From: Symbiodinium natans
Lineage: Eukaryota; Sar; Dinophyceae; Suessiales; Symbiodiniaceae
DNA length: 64,000 nt
Reading direction: 5' to 3'
Assembly (NCBI GenBank): GCA_905221605.1
Contig: CAJNDS010000421.1
Span: forward strand, 10,001-74,000
Part shown: in pieces, positions 19,891 to 32,690 of the stretch
Position numbering within the stretch: the first letter of the stretch is position 1
How the letters are laid out: each line of letters starts with the position of its first letter
Notes under the pieces: generated by a model
The model's input: the letters and a program-made list of their open reading frames with translations, nothing else
What the model was told of the DNA's origin: nothing
Database searches by the model: none
Translations under genes and position numbers: made by a program

Positions 19891-20811
19891 TAAATAGAGT
19901 CAGATGCATATAAAACGCATACGTACATAGATTTAATTGTTAATAGCGTAAGGCTAGTTAATCTGCATGCATCTCATGTTTGTTGGAAAGGTTTTGCTTG
20001 AGTGTAAACGGCACCAAGGCTATTGAGCGTATGCGAGCTGGCAGGCAGGATTCACAACAAACCAGGACAATCCTTGACGCGTGACGCGTGATTGCTTGCG
20101 TGACGTGCACCTAACTTGCTTCATGGGAACCTGAGGTCCACCTCTACTCGTGCTGCTAGGTGCACAATGTTTGTTTGGCAATTGCTTAAGAGTGATGTCT
20201 GGCCAGTGTAGGAAGCAGCAGTCAGAAAGCGCATGGAAGGGTGCAGCAGATGATGCCTCATGCTATGGCACTGCAGATTCATGACCGCGTTCAATTTGGC
20301 TGCATGGAACATGCCAGGTCTCCGTGAAGTATTTCATGAATGTAGCAACGTGGAGCACACTAGTACATGCTTGGGATTGCATCATGTGGCTCACTTGTCT
20401 CTCGGCAGTTTGCTGGGCGCACAGTTCGCCACATGATCACCATTCCTTCAGCCCTTGGCTAAAGTGCGGCACTCCACCAGCCTGCGGGATCCTGAAGAGA
20501 ATCTATGTTGTACATAATATGGCGTGTCCTCCTAGTCCAGATGCAATAAGAAAAGATCCACGCATGTTCTTGGGAGTCTTTGACTTCGCTCGGCCCCCTG
20601 GTCCGGTCACTAGGGGCCCTTTCAGCGTTTTCAGCGAATACCCCCGAACTTGCTCTCGCCTGTGCGGTTCCGCCGCCGTTTTGTGAGGCTAGACTAGCTT
20701 TGCTATCAGCATGGAAACAGAAAGGATTCTTGCCCTCGTGCATATGTCCTGTTGATGCTTGGTGGTTTTTGTGGCATTTGAGTCTGCGGTGCAGTTCTGT
20801 GCTCGTACAAA

Positions 20812-22230
20812 CTTGGTTGAGAAACTTTCCTGGAGAGTACGGTGCTGTGTCCAAGGCCTGTGCCGAGGAAGTTGCTGCGGACTTGTTTGAGCTGTTTTCG
20901 CAGATCGGGTTTTTGCGGACGTGAGCAGCACCTGCACCTCGTCACGGCTTTGACGGCTGGTCTGGTCGCGTTACGTATGACTCCACTCTCCACTTGGCCA
21001 TTTGGGTTTCTGACTCGCAGGCTCGCTGTTGGCAGGATCGTGATGACGCGTTATCCGCAACTTTCGGTGATGAGGTTATTCTGGACATTATCTCCGTGCT
21101 AAAGCTTGTTGATTCACGCTCGTTGTCGTGATGTTGGGCCTCGTGGTCCCAAACGAGGCTCTGCTGAGAATGCAACAAAGGCACAAGAAAGCTAATTACT
21201 GTCAACGGCAAGGAAGTGGTGTCGCCAACTATTATCGAAGTAGACGTTTTTGATAGCTTGTTCAATAGTACTATGTCACTATGTCGATCTGTTTAGCGTC
21301 TCTACTCCATGTCACGAAAGGGCACTGTCAGCTCTAGGGTTTTTTTGCTCGTGCTTGGCGAGGGACCTTAAACGGCTCCTGGTGAGTCCTCTTCCCCGTG
21401 CTGTTTGACACCTGGCTGCACTGCCAGCATGGCGTCACGACCTCAACAGCCCAGCCACCGAAGCCACTGCAATCACACTGGCAAGACGCTCACCTCGCAG
21501 CACGGAGAGAGGCAGCATGAGGCAGGTCGCAGCAGCAGGTCGCGGTAGCAAGCTTCAACATGCTGTTCATAAGTTTTCACAGCGTGTGGGCTCTTTGCCA
21601 AAATCCCGGTGCTGGTCTACACTTTCTTGCACACTGCCGGTCACCTGCATCAATCATGCATCTGCGAAGAGTTATGCGAGAGAACTGTGGTTTGTCTGTG
21701 TTCTAGAACCTCATGGTCTGCCAATCTAGCCCTTGTCAGCCCTTGCTATGTCGCTGTGGGCTTGAAGGAGTTCTCCGTTGGTGCTTTGCCCACTCGGGGT
21801 CCTTAGCTCGTCCCAAATTTAATTTGCAGCTACGCCAACACAGGCTTTGCAGTCAGCTTGGTCGTGAGTCTCAGAAGGTGTGCTTGTGCAGGTGCACTGC
21901 CCGATCCAAACTTGGAAGCCAGGCGCTTCAGCGATATCGTTTTTGGATCCCTCGTAGTGCAACATGCTTTCGCCAGCGGAGGCTCAGTCAGATGGAACCC
22001 TGTTTCAGCCTCAGAGGGCTCAAAGGGCTCCACTGCTGCCGCGTGCGGAACTCATGCCTGTGCATGTATCATCATGTGTCATCATGTATCATCAGGTGTC
22101 ATCATGTATCATGAGGTATCCATACCTGCACATCCCTCGGATTGTGGAGTGTTTGCAACGACGCAGCGCGCAGATGCGGAAACATAGGCAGTTTTCATGT
22201 GGTCAAGGCGTAAAGTGCATGCCGCCTTAG
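20812..22230 (+). CDS. unidentified coding fragments (possible multi-exon gene)
   Basis: Three + strand stretches look coding but are unrecognised. 20812-20922 reads NFPGEYGAVSKACAEEV then AADLFELFSQIG. 20949-21131 reads FDGWSGRVTYDST and SATFGDEVILDIISV, ending in a TGA. 21964-22065 reads MLSPAEAQSDGTLF, a proline/glutamine-rich stretch. A further part at 22628-22745 (VPTVPTSPNEALV, EAELPKRQTEVEPV) may belong to the same gene. No motif assigns a function. Exon borders are not fixed, and the assignment to one gene is a guess. Confidence 0.35.
22060..22125. repeat. short ATCATCATGTGTC-type minisatellite
   Basis: Five imperfect units of 13-14 bases (ATCATCATGTGTC / ATCATGTATC / ATCAGGTGTC) follow each other. 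It lies inside a low-confidence coding-like region. Confidence 0.8.
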
Positions 22231-22849
22231 TTGCATATTCGGCGTTTACCATAGTCTAGAACTAGAAACGAAATGTGGCCGTCAACGGTAGAAAATTAGG
22301 GATGACACGGGAGGAACGGCATTGCTTTAGAAAATGGAAGGGCCTTTTGTGCAGGAAGGGTTTCAACTAGTGTTGGCCTGATTTGCAGGTCTACATCCCA
22401 AGTTTCGCCATGCCAGCCATCAGCTAGCAGGACGTGCTTCAGCGGTTCAGAGTCTCGTGGTCCTGGTTTCAATTCTGCCAGACAGCTATGGCTTGCTTTA
22501 CGCCTGCCAAGTTAGCACTCAAAGCCAGATGCTTCAGACGGTTTGGCTGCGCATAGACCGCAAAGATTGCGTGGAAGCCGATGAGCCGTAGGACTGCCAA
22601 GTGTTGCGGCCTCAGTGCGAGAGTTGAGAGGTGCCGACAGTGCCGACTTCTCCAAATGAAGCCCTGGTGTCAGGTGGCGAAGCTGAGCTCCCAAAAAGGC
22701 AGACCGAGGTTGAGCCGGTGGAGCCTTACCAGAACAAGGCCTCTGGCCTGTGTTGGCACTTGAAGCATTGCGAAGCAAAGCAAAAAACTTGGTTTTTTGG
22801 AGGCCACCGAGTCCAAGCCACGCTCTGCTCACTCGGGTGGCTTGGCTAG

Positions 22850-22908
22850 TCTTGCGCATGTCTTGCGCATGCCGTGCGCACGTCTTGCGCATGTCTTGCG
22901 CGTTTTGC
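22850..22908. repeat. short TCTTGCGCATG minisatellite
   Basis: Four to five units of 11-13 bases with core CTTGCGCATG or CGTGCGCACG follow one another. On the minus strand this gives an apparent AQDMRK peptide repeat in a longer frame (22512-22967), which I do not take as a gene. Confidence 0.8.
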
Positions 22909-23890
22909 ATGATTGTCATTGTCAAGTGCCGACCGTCGAGCAGATGCCTCAACCCGCGTCGAGGCACTCGGCCCAGATCTGCGGATCAGAAGGCTCACAT
23001 GATCGTGATGCCACATTGCCAGGAATCGTGCATAGAGTCACGCAGCATCGAGTCCTTTTTCATGCCATAAATGTGGCCCACGTCCGAATCTTATTGCCAA
23101 GCCTGTGCCTTGTACATGAGAGGCTTCGCATGCCATCCACCGTGGCTCGACTGGCTTCGAGTCTGCCGTCGCCCCCAGCGATGATGTTGAGAATGTTGTG
23201 GTAGTTGAAGGCGTGTTGGCTTTGACAGTTCCGCAAGCCTGGAGGCTCGCTCGAGGCAGGCTTGCTTGTCATCACGGCTTTTAAGATGCAACTTCGTTGT
23301 GTCATTGTGGCAGCTGCTTACAGAGATCCCTCGGCAATGTCATTGCAGCATGGCATGCTACAACATGTCATTCAAAGGCAATGTTGCGAGTAGGTGGAAG
23401 GATGTCGATTGAACGGCATGGATTGTTGAAATCCCTGTTCAGGGTGGTTGGAGGGATTCGATGCGACCAAGTTATTTCTCGACACCTTCCAGAGCGCGAG
23501 GTGCGGTTCTCACGTGGCATATGATTCCCCAAGAAAGATGGCACATGAGCGGGACTGGTCCCAAGTGTACCACCACAGATACGCAGTTTCTAAAGAAAGC
23601 AGGTGAAGCTGAGCTGCAGATATCCTGTGTTGTCAGCTCGAATATGTGCACTTATGCCAAACGAGGGAAGTTGGAATGCCAGCTGCTGCATGCATATCAG
23701 GCCAGTGTAGCCTCAGCAGCGTCGGCAGCATGAGTTTCACGGAGAGCAACTGCAATAGCTCGAGGCATCCCCCTAAAAGGTTGTTGCGCTGAGGCCAGAT
23801 TGAACGTCGAAGTTTGGCTGCATGCGTTTGCAAGGCCATGCGTGCAAACTCATAGGCACCCAGGCCATCCCAGGCCAGATTCCCTTTCTG

Positions 23891-25636
23891 ATGACGTCCA
23901 GCTTTCGCCGGGCAGCCTTCGACATTGGTTCGGGCGCGACCAAGCTCATGATTGCCGAAATGAACGGAGGAACGTTTCAGGTGGTCTGGATGGGAACGGA
24001 GGGGGAGCTAATCACATTTTACCGTATATGAGCGAGTTTTCAAGTAGACCGAACCAAGCACGTTTGTCTTTAGTTTTATTCATGCTATCGTGAACACTGG
24101 CTCCTTGAGTCGGAATGGCAACTTCATTCTGTATCTTGAAGGATGTTCCAATGAAAGGATACTTTTCTGCGTTTTTTTGTTGAGGAGCTCTTTGCACGGG
24201 AAGTCCCTGTGCCATTTGCTGTCGACTGGAAGCAATCTTCTGATGGCAACCTGAGTGCTGCCATCCAGAAACAGGCGGTCAGTTCACGGGAATTTCAGTA
24301 GGAAGAGAAGACCTCATTGCATGTTGGCTTGTGGGCCCTCAGGGCATCTTGGTATTGCAGAGCTTTCTGCGTGAGTGCGAAGATCGACACGTCACCTCTG
24401 ATGAACGTCGCGCCATCGCAACAGAGGTCTTCCGAAAGGCCCGAGCTGAGGATGTAAGGGTTTCCGCATGTTTCCGCTTTGGATCACACGGCGTTGGCCT
24501 TGATAGCACCTAAAGAGCCCAGACGCGCTGTTGAAGGGCAAGCATTGCGGCAAGCTTCCAGGCCGGCAATGGTGCGGCCTTCCTTAGCCGAGTGCTTGCG
24601 GAGCTATCGCTGCCAGTTCGAGTACCTCGGCACAATGTGCAAGTCGAAAGTGAGAAAGTGGAAAAGTGATGATAAAGTGAGATAGTGAGAAAGTGAAAAA
24701 GTGAGGAAGTGAACAAGTGATAAATTTAACCGCCAAGGTCTTGACGCAGGATGAGGAGGCGGAGGTAGGATTCCGAACCGCCGTGGCGCTGTCGAAGTCC
24801 GACAGCACCATTTGCTGGGATTCAGGAGGCGGGCAGACAACAAATTGGAGACACGTCAGCAACATCTCTCCTACCAGGTGCCAGTTTTCAGATCACCTCA
24901 CGGGCGGCCGATGGGACCCTGCAGACTTACCTTGGAAGCTTGGGCACTGGTGTTGTCACCTCTCTGCTGGTGCCTCATATGCTCAACCTAGTTTTCTGAA
25001 CATAAAACCCACGGATGTTAAACATTGGCCCCTGGAAGGTGGAAGGAGTTCAAGGCCACAGCTTTGCAGAGACTCCCTCGCCCAATCCCGTCGCAGCAAA
25101 GGATTCCGCAGCGGGCCAAGGATGTCGGTGTGCACAAGATACAAATCAATTGACCTTAAAGCCTTTCAAATGTTGGCTTCTGAGGACCAGCTACTGGCTA
25201 AGCTGAAGCAAATGCTGCCCCCGGTGCCAAGCTGGCTTCAGCGCAGCAAGGTGACCGCCATCGGTGGTCCTAACTCCATGTTCTGCGTGGCTTCCGAAGC
25301 ATTGGGTGAGCACAAATACACTCCTTCAGCCATTCGCAAAGTTCTTTTTGACGTGATTGGCAAGACCGATGACGAGCTGCTGCTCTGTCGCTTTTGCCAA
25401 GGCTGTTGCCCATACATCTGTAGTCATCAGTTTTGTAGCTTTTGTCCCGAAATCGGACTTCTCACCCTGTCGAAGGAGAGCTGCGGGAGCCTCCTTCCTT
25501 CATTCTCCCCAAGATCGCCCTTCTGCTTGCTGTCATGGAGCACTGTCAAATAGAGGAAGTATTGTTCTATGGCACAATTGGTTCGTGTCCAGGCATCCTC
25601 ATCAGCGACGATATGTGGGGTGGCGTTGCCTCATGA
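23891..25636 (+). CDS. Ppx/GppA-like phosphatase (exopolyphosphatase family), about 9 exons
   Basis: ASKHA-fold phosphatase of the Ppx/GppA family, which hydrolyses polyphosphate or pppGpp in bacteria; the dinoflagellate substrate is unknown. Exons by frame continuity: 23891-23980 (MTSSFRRAAFDIGSGATK, phosphate-1 motif), GT-AG; 24185-24274 (VPVPFAVDWKQSSDG), GC-AG; 24343-24450/24453 (ERRAIATEVFRKARAE); 24562-24621 (AGNGAAFLSRVLAEL), GT-AG; 24738-24832 (LTQDEEAEVGFRTAVAL and ICWDSGGG, phosphate-2 motif), GC-AG; 24885-24969 (FQITSRAADGTLQTYL, GSLGTGVVTSLL), GT-AG; 25039-25110 (VEGVQGHSFAETPSPN), GC-AG; 25185-about 25378 (SKVTAIGGPNSMFCVA); about 25466-25636 (ILPKIALLLAVMEH, then a TGA). The intron in 24622-24737 holds a GTGAGAAA simple repeat. 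The first listed ATG is plausible; an upstream exon is possible. The last intron border is unresolved. Both glycine-rich motifs are intact, so the product is likely active. Confidence 0.87.
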
Positions 25637-26038
25637 CTGACCTGACCGCTGGCTGTTCCTGGAAAGACGATGCCGTTGACGGAGTCTCATAGTGACATTT
25701 CATGCATGGTCAGGCGCTGCAGAAAGAGTGTTGCTATCGTTCTTTCTGCCGACCTCTCTACGGATCACTTGGTGTTCTTTTTGTAAGGGTTTCCCAACCT
25801 CCGGGAGAAGATTTCTTTCGTAACCTTTACCCTCCACCCAACCTCAAGCCACCCCACCATCCGCTCCCACAAGCCCACGGCGCGTCAGAACACAAAGTCG
25901 CTGACTCGCAGACTAGTCACTAGTTTCCTCGATTATGGCTGGCATGGATGGGCCATAGCTGAATCAGCACGCACAAGAAACGGCACTTGCCAAGGTTGTC
26001 AGGATGCATTCGCCTATTCTTGACATCCCCTGACCCTG

Positions 26039-26345
26039 TCAGGACCAAACCCCGAAACCCTCCATATTTACGCCCTTAACCCCTTCCCTGCCAGAAGTAG
26101 ACAAAATCGCCAAGCAAAAACCACAACGGTCACGACCCCAAGCCCAACAAGCCCCAAGCAAAACCTCACCCGACACAAGCCCGAAACTGCGAAAGCAACC
26201 AAACCCAGCCGGCCCCAGCAGGGGCTTAGCCCAACTGCAAGCCGCACCAAACCCAAGACACAGAGCACGAAAACCCCAAAACATCCAAGCAGTCGCGAGC
26301 ACAATTAACCCAGCCCCACCAGCTAAACGATCCCTACTGTTTGCT
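26039..26345. repeat. C/A-rich strand-asymmetric low-complexity tract
   Basis: The + strand is dominated by CCCAAGCC, ACCCCAAAA and AAACCCAG-like words with few T. It has no fixed period. The minus-strand frame of 194 residues across it is Gly/Leu/Cys-rich and not convincing. Similar tracts lie at 49.80-49.92 kb (opposite strand) and 61.94-62.07 kb. Confidence 0.6.
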
Positions 26346-26929
26346 TCAACGACAGGCATCGCAAGGCGCCACAAAACCATGGCCAAGCGCAAGTTTCCGC
26401 AACACTCGCGGACGCTTGCCAGCTCTTTGCGGACGCTTTGGAAGCTCTTTGCGAGCGCTCGCACAACGGTCACCTCTTTCACCCCAGACCCCAACACTTT
26501 AACCGGAAACCCTTCTGCTACGCATGCAGGAAAAGCGTTAAAGTGGTCAACCGTGGACAACTTGCGGCAAGAACAACTTCCGAATCGTCCAGCAGGTCGC
26601 CACGGGGACCGAGCACTGCTCACCGGCCCACGGGGGCACCTGTCAGCACTGCCATAAATCCAGGGTGCCGATCATTAATTACACGAGCCAAGTCACCAGT
26701 TTCAGCTCAGGACGATGCGCAGCTGCCAAAAAATAGAACCAATAGCAGGTATTAACCGGGACGTCTCTTAGTGCATCACTTCAGAAAGTGGGCATCTTCG
26801 CTGGCAGTGATCCCACAGTCTCAGCACAACCCCTGCTGTGGTAAACGCCAGCTTAGCATCCCGTGCGCACGCACACACACACGCACAAACGAACTCTCAA
26901 TCTACAATCCTCAATCCAAACCTAAGTTA

Positions 26930-27840
26930 AGACCAGAAGCGTGGGAGGGAAGACCAAGAAACGATGCAATTGCGTTTGCGATCAGCCAGGTGCAGTCGAA
27001 GATGATTTCCGTGCTGGCTCGACAATTGGAGCGCTTGCGAGCAGACGACCCAGATCGCCCGTGCGAAGTTTCTAGAGCTTCATGCGTTGCATGGTCTCTG
27101 TCAAGCAAGGACTGCATTCCAGCTTTTGCCGCACAATGGCAAACAGTGCCAAACACTCAGAATTCCTCGGCCTGCGGCAGCTTGAACTTAGCCGCTAAGC
27201 CTTGGGCAACCCGTACCAGTCGGCAGAAAGCCACCCCCGGCAGTCCTGCGGTGGCAGGGAGACGTACCTAGAGAAGGAAGAGCGCAAGCTGGTGGAGAAG
27301 GAAAGAGAGGCCAGCAGCGAGTGATTCCAACAGCTGTTTGCCCATGGTAGCCACTTGTTTGGACGACGGAAGGTGTAGCGGTGTGTGCAGGGTGTAGGGC
27401 TTCCATCCATTGAGCTGGTTCAAGGTTGGTTGGAGTTTGCAGTGCCCCGCCTACGGGAAGCAGTGTTCGTGGTCAATCATTTTACAGTGAAGAGGCGGTT
27501 GACCGTGGCGCGACTCCTGAGCCATTTTGGGCTTGAGTGAGAACTTTGAAGCTTCCAGTTACGCAGCCATGTGCCGGCCGAAGTATCGGGGAGCTTTGTT
27601 GGCAGGCTGGCAGGACAGTTTTCGTGCAAGTCAACATGGTCCATGTTCCTGCCATACATTCGGCGGCAGGCCTGCTGCTGGTGTGCCCGAGCATCTCCTT
27701 TACGCTACCTTCGCCAGCCTGTCGGCGCGCGATCTTGCTTGGACCATTGCTCCTCGCACTCCCAGATCCTGCCGTTGCCAGGGCTCCTTGACGAGGGCAT
27801 TTTCAAAGAGTTTGCTAGAGTTGAGCTGCTTACGTGAAGC
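26930..27840 (+). CDS. unidentified coding fragments
   Basis: Two + strand stretches read like protein. 26932-27130 gives WEGRPRNDAIAFAISQV and SKMISVLARQLERLRA, amphipathic and probably helical. 27398-27537 gives SIELVQGWLEFAVPRL and FVVNHFTVKRRLTVA, ending in a stop at 27537. A hydrophobic frame follows at 27630-27790 (IHSAAGLLLVCPSISF). They may be exons of one gene upstream of the FKBP gene. I recognise no family, and borders are unknown. Confidence 0.33.
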
Positions 27841-28029
27841 CGCGCACGTGCGCGGCTGCTTTCACGGGTGTTCCTTTTTGCCGCTGCTGCCTTCATGATT
27901 CTTTAAATTCTTGAACATAATGCCTTGCACAATGCTCTGGGCTACGCGGAACGGAAAAATCAAGAGAGGCGGAGGCCTCCGAGGAACTGCAGGAGACGCA
28001 GCAAGAGAAATAGGCTCGCGAACCGCATT

Positions 28030-29160
28030 CAGTTGATGTCAGGCTAACTCGGGTGCAAGTTTTTTTTTTGCATTATTGAAGCATTGCCATTGGTTACCAG
28101 GCAAGCAAAAACGGCGGTCAACGAACACAAATCCACTGTCCTGACACTGTCCTGACGAAGCTTCGCGAAGCTCGAAAGGAGCGGACAGGAGCGGACAGGA
28201 GGCCACATGGTTTTCATTGGTTTTCATGGTGGTGGTGGCAAGTGGCATTTCTGCCAATTTCTGCACGCGAGAAAAACGGCAGCGAAAAAGCAAGAGACAC
28301 GACCTTGTTCTCGCCACTGTTCATAGCCCTCAGCCCTCGAGATGGCCCTCAGCTGTCCATACTCCCGATGAGTTCTGATATGTTCTGTTATGTTCTGTTT
28401 TTATGCACCGTCCACAGTGTGAGCACTTGCCGCTGATCCTTAGTCAATCCGGCATCGTCACGCAAAGAATTGTAGAGAGATTCTGCGTCATGGGTATTAC
28501 ACGGCAATCGCTTTCCGTGCGCTTGCTTTAGAACACCCCACCGCCCACCTGCGGGAGTGATTGCCGGTTGTTCTTTCTGAAGAAATCTCATGATGCGAGC
28601 TTGTCCCTTTGGCTCACTGGGCGCTCTGGGCCCACGTGTCCATCCAAGAGCCCACGAACTGGAACGACAGCTGAATCTGAAACCCGTCATCCAACATGCA
28701 TGTCGCTACCCACATAACCGGACATCTTCATGAACGGTACAAAAGACAGAGAGAGATGTTTGCAGCGTTGTGCACGAGGGACGGACGAAGAACGGCTTAG
28801 CAAATCGCAAGGGGGCATAGGATATTAGACGGTTTTAGACAGTGTTTTGGAGGTCTGCAAGATGTAAGGGGGAGGGGCACCTCGCGCAGAAGCTATTTGC
28901 CGCTTCGCTTGCTTTCACTCGCGGCTCTTGTTAATGTTTTGAATCAATTGTATGGCATGTTTGTGCATGCCGGCGTTGTTGTTTTTGATTTGCTGCGTTT
29001 GAAGCGATACAAAGATGAGATGTACGGTGGCAAGTTGTGAGAAGACGTGCTGTGTTACGCCTTTGCATTTCAACTTACATAATCTCGTGCTGGCCTTCAG
29101 TACATCAAGGTTGCCAGTCTTCTACACATGTCGACATGCCATGCTATGCCTTGTTTGCCC
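28030..29160. other. no firm feature; possible 5' region of the FKBP gene
   Basis: A + frame near 28958-29035 (MFVHAGVVVFDLLRL, KRYKDEMYGGK) could be an upstream exon of the FKBP gene. The rest has no recognisable content. A trans-spliced leader acceptor AG cannot be picked out by eye. Confidence 0.3.
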
Positions 29161-29161
29161 A

Positions 29162-31139
29162 CAAGCAAAGGAAGGCTTCACGGAGACGTCCTCGGGACTG
29201 CAATACAAAGTGCTCCAAGAAGGATCTGGCGAAAACCCGACGACAGGGCAGATGATTGCTGCGGATTACACAGGCTGGCAGAATGGAGTCAGCATAATTG
29301 GATGCTGTGCACGTTTGCCTGTTTGCAGGTTGGCTGGAGGATTTCGAATCCGACAAAAAGTTTGATTCTTCACGGGACAGGAGGCAGCCCTTGAAGTTTC
29401 AGGCCGGGGGGTTGCTGCTAGCCCAGCATGGCGAAGCCATTGGATAAAGAATATGTGAACATGTCCATTTCAAGATAATATCATTCCTAACCCTTAGGGC
29501 GGCATTTTCCCGGCCATGCGAAATTTGAAAGCGAAAGCAAGCAGAGCCAGCAGTTCAGCATGCTTTACTTCCGGCGGCCGTGCCCCGCAAGCTGGAAGGT
29601 CTACAAACTTGGAGGTTTTCCTTCTCCTCTCCTTAGGGTTGTGTAGGCCTGCTCCCCATTGTTTCGGTTCAGTTCCCTGCCTGCATTTTGGCTGCCTGAT
29701 GAATCCTTTTCTTTTTTTCCAGAAGGAGGCAGCTGTCGAGCGAGCCCTCACTCGGAAGACCGAGTCTCCACTTTGAACAGGTGATTTTTTGCACTTGTCC
29801 GCATCGCCACTGAGCTTTTCCACGACCAGACTCGTAGTCAGTCTGCTGATATCCTCCATTGCCATTCCCTTCCCTTCGGCTCCTTCAGTTCGACACCGCC
29901 GCTTGCTACTGCAGAAAAGGCATACTAGCCGACTATGTCCGTCTAGCCGAGTCTGGCCTGGACACTCTCGGAGCGTGCCGGCCGCGTGACAAGAGACGAA
30001 GTCAAAGCTCGGAACCAGAGCTGTGAGCAAAAAGGGCTTGCAGTAGCTAGCGCTTAAGCCAGCAAGCGCGCGAAATAGCCAGCACAAGAAGCGTGCAAGG
30101 CACTGAACAGAACCAGGCTGAGGACGACCCGCCTCTGGCAGATGGAAGCCGCTATTTAGAGACGAGGAGCTGCGCAGCAGATCCAACAAGAGTGCAAAGG
30201 CGAACCCAAGGATCCCGCGGCATATTCAAGATTGCCAGCCAGGCTTGCCAGCGGCCGAAAGGCGTCGAAGTGATCCTCTCGTAAAAGGCAAGTCGGACCA
30301 GAAGCCGGTCTGCATCGCCGCAGTCGCTGCGCTCGCTGAATCAACACAAGGATGGCCTCTTGTTGACCTCGGCGTTCTGCCGGATTTCGCGAAAAGGCTG
30401 GCTGACAGTCCCGTGCCAGCGCTCTCCTCAGCCCTCCCACCCTTCGCGCGGTCTGGCACATCTGAGCGTGGTTGCGACGGTTGCTTTCCTCCCTCTTGAG
30501 ACGAGAGGTTTAAATAGTGCTGACTGCACGGTTCGCAATGAAGTTCTCAGAAGTCAGTATCAGCAAAGCAGTTCTTAATTTCTTTCAGTTTTGATTGTCT
30601 GCGTTCATACGGGCTTTGGATTTTTGTGCACGGAACATGCTTCGCGCAGCCGTGGCATGCTTGCAGGCCTCCTGGATGCAACTTGCGATTTCACTGATTG
30701 CAGCAACAATCGAAAACTGTCTCAACTGCATGAAGACGATGATTTTCGGGCAGGTTGGCATTGGCAAGGTCATCAAGGGCTGGGACGAGGCACTACTGGA
30801 CATGAAGGTGCCGTGTTGCGCTATCAGGTAAGCAAGCAAGCGCTGACTGCTCAAATATCTCCAAAGGACTTGCTGAATCGGCACACATGTTTGGGGGCTT
30901 TGCCCGCAAACCTTTTTTTTTGTTGGTCCGCTCGGACAGGTTGGTGAGCGCCGCCAGATCGTTGTTCCACCATCACTCGGCTATGGAAGCCGCAGCATTG
31001 GCCCAATCCCAGCGGGTTCCACGCATCTTGCATGTGTTTAGTGCCGCCTGCCTGCATGAGCTTTCTTGAGATATCCATCTGGACATTGGCAGTGAGGTTG
31101 TATTTTGATGTGGAGTTGAAGTCCATTGGTGCGAGATGA
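29162..31139 (+). CDS. FKBP-type peptidyl-prolyl cis-trans isomerase
   Basis: Catalyses cis-trans isomerisation of prolyl bonds. Traceable exons: about 29162-29273 ([22 protein letters not shown]), GC-AG intron of 55 bases; 29329-29402 ([21 protein letters not shown]), GC-AG intron of 1351 bases; 30754-30807 ([15 protein letters not shown]), GT-AG; 30940-31022 ([23 protein letters not shown]), GC-AG; 31097-31139 ([13 protein letters not shown], stop TGA). The FKBP fold is complete: the equivalents of FKBP12 Tyr26 (DYTGW), Phe36-Asp37 (FDSS), Phe46 (LKFQ), Val55-Ile56-Trp59 (VIKGW), Tyr82 (LGYG) and Phe99 (YFDVEL) are present, so it should be active. The N-terminus upstream of 29162 is unresolved, so targeting cannot be stated. 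The second intron carries a 231-residue minus frame judged spurious. Confidence 0.92.
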
Positions 31140-31579
31140 GATTCCTGAGAGAAGGTGTGGACAGGCAAAGCGAGTCCGAGCATAAAATGGTTGCCAGCCC
31201 TCTGGCAACGTGTCAATCCGAAAAACTTTGCGATCTTCGTGTAGTGTTTTTAGAGTAGGTGCACATGCTGTATACTGCTATATGGCTTCACGCATGCACC
31301 ACTGACAGAGAACCGTCGGCAGAGATGTTGCTACAGCTTGCGGCTTGCGGCTACATGTGTTCATGAACCTTGGTTGCATGATGTGGCATGTGTTCGCGGG
31401 CTTCAAGGTGGTTCAACATGAAGCTTTGATATCTACACGGACGCGTATTTACATGTGACGCTGGAGTCAATTGAATAGGTTCTGCTTCTTTGCGCGATTA
31501 ATTTACAGTCGGGCATAAGTTTACCACACCCGAGAGCCTTCAAGAAGCACGACGTCTTTTTCGATGTGGTGAGCACATT

Positions 31580-32690
31580 GAGTGAGTTGGTTAGTTTTTT
31601 CAGGCCGTTCTCTTTCGAGCGAACCCAATGTTAGCATGCCTAGAGGCACTAGAGGCTTGCAACTCTTTGTAGTCGTCGCTTCACCATGGACACACCCTCA
31701 AATCACGACATCTGGAAGCCTCTGCTGCTTCTTGTCGTGGGCTGGCTTCTGTCAGCGGCGCATCTGCTCGCATTCCTTTGGGAATTGTGGCCGCGGAGTG
31801 CTTGGGCTCCTGCCCCCTGCCAGCAGGGCACATGCTAGACTTTGGGCCTGCTGTGTGTCTTATCGGCAGATATTTGACGTTCGTAGCCCGAACAATGGTC
31901 CAGCAGCCAAGGTCGTTTACTCATTGAATGTCGTGCTGTTCATCCTGGTCTCCTTTCTTTGTGCGGTTCCGACTATACCAAAGTCCAAGAAGCCCTTTAT
32001 GCAGGCTCGTTCAATATTTTGAAACAAGCCGTTTCTGGGTTGTTTTGTGACCTTTTGAAGCTATCAGAACTCTTGCAGGCATTGTGGCACATTGGTCTTG
32101 TTGGGGCGGTTCCTGCCGTAACAGCCTTCGTCCTGCTAAGCTACCTCCACTCCCTGTCTGCTGCCTTCGTGGACTACTTGGAGCGCCCCAGCTTGTCGCA
32201 AGCCACTATCTGTCTCGTGTTCTGTGCTTCTGGACTGACTAGATGTCTAGGCTGGGCTCTGGCATTGCATTGACCAGGGCTGTGTGGCAGCCTGTGCCAC
32301 ATGCTCAGGAGTGTGGCCTTGTGTCTTTCGGCCATGGTGCTGCTTGCGCTTTGGGTGGGTACCTCTTCAACGTTTTAGCAAGGGTCCATTTCGAAGGGTC
32401 CTTTTCCGTGTATGTTTTCTTTGCAGCACACCGTGTTTTTGCTGTTGTGATCCCGAATCCTCCGAGGGGCCGCGGATTCGGTCGGAAGCCTTGGCCTGCA
32501 GCCGCTCAAGGAGGCACGGAGAAGTTTCTTTCACACATCTTTGCGACTCTAACGCCGCACACGCGCTGTTCCAACGGTATGTGTGCGTGTGTGCATGCAT
32601 GCATTCGCCTATTTATAGTTAGAACTACCCCCCCCTCCCCCCGCCGCCCAATGATCTGCTCGGCTGCTTCTTGTGGCTAGTTCAGTTGAA
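31580..32690 (+). CDS. unidentified multi-pass membrane protein fragments
   Basis: An ATG at 31687 opens MDTPSNHDIWKPLLLL, followed by a hydrophobic helix (VVGWLLSAAHLLAFLW). Further + strand stretches are 31920-31962 (VVYSLNVVLFILVSFLC), 31962-32026 (DYTKVQEALYAGSFNIL), 32079-32270 (LVGAVPAVTAFVLLSY, SAAFVDYLERPSLSQA) and 32308-32370 (ALCLSAMVLLALWVGT). The order fits a protein with five or more transmembrane helices. The family is not recognised. It begins about 450 bases after the FKBP stop on the same strand. Exon borders are approximate and a single gene is inferred. Confidence 0.42.

Noticed and set aside
26039-26623. 194-residue minus frame
   Set aside because: It covers a C/A-rich low-complexity tract; Gly/Leu/Cys-rich without motif.
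29494-30189. 231-residue minus frame in an FKBP intron
   Set aside because: No domain, odd composition, and it lies wholly in an intron; kept only as a low-probability nested gene.
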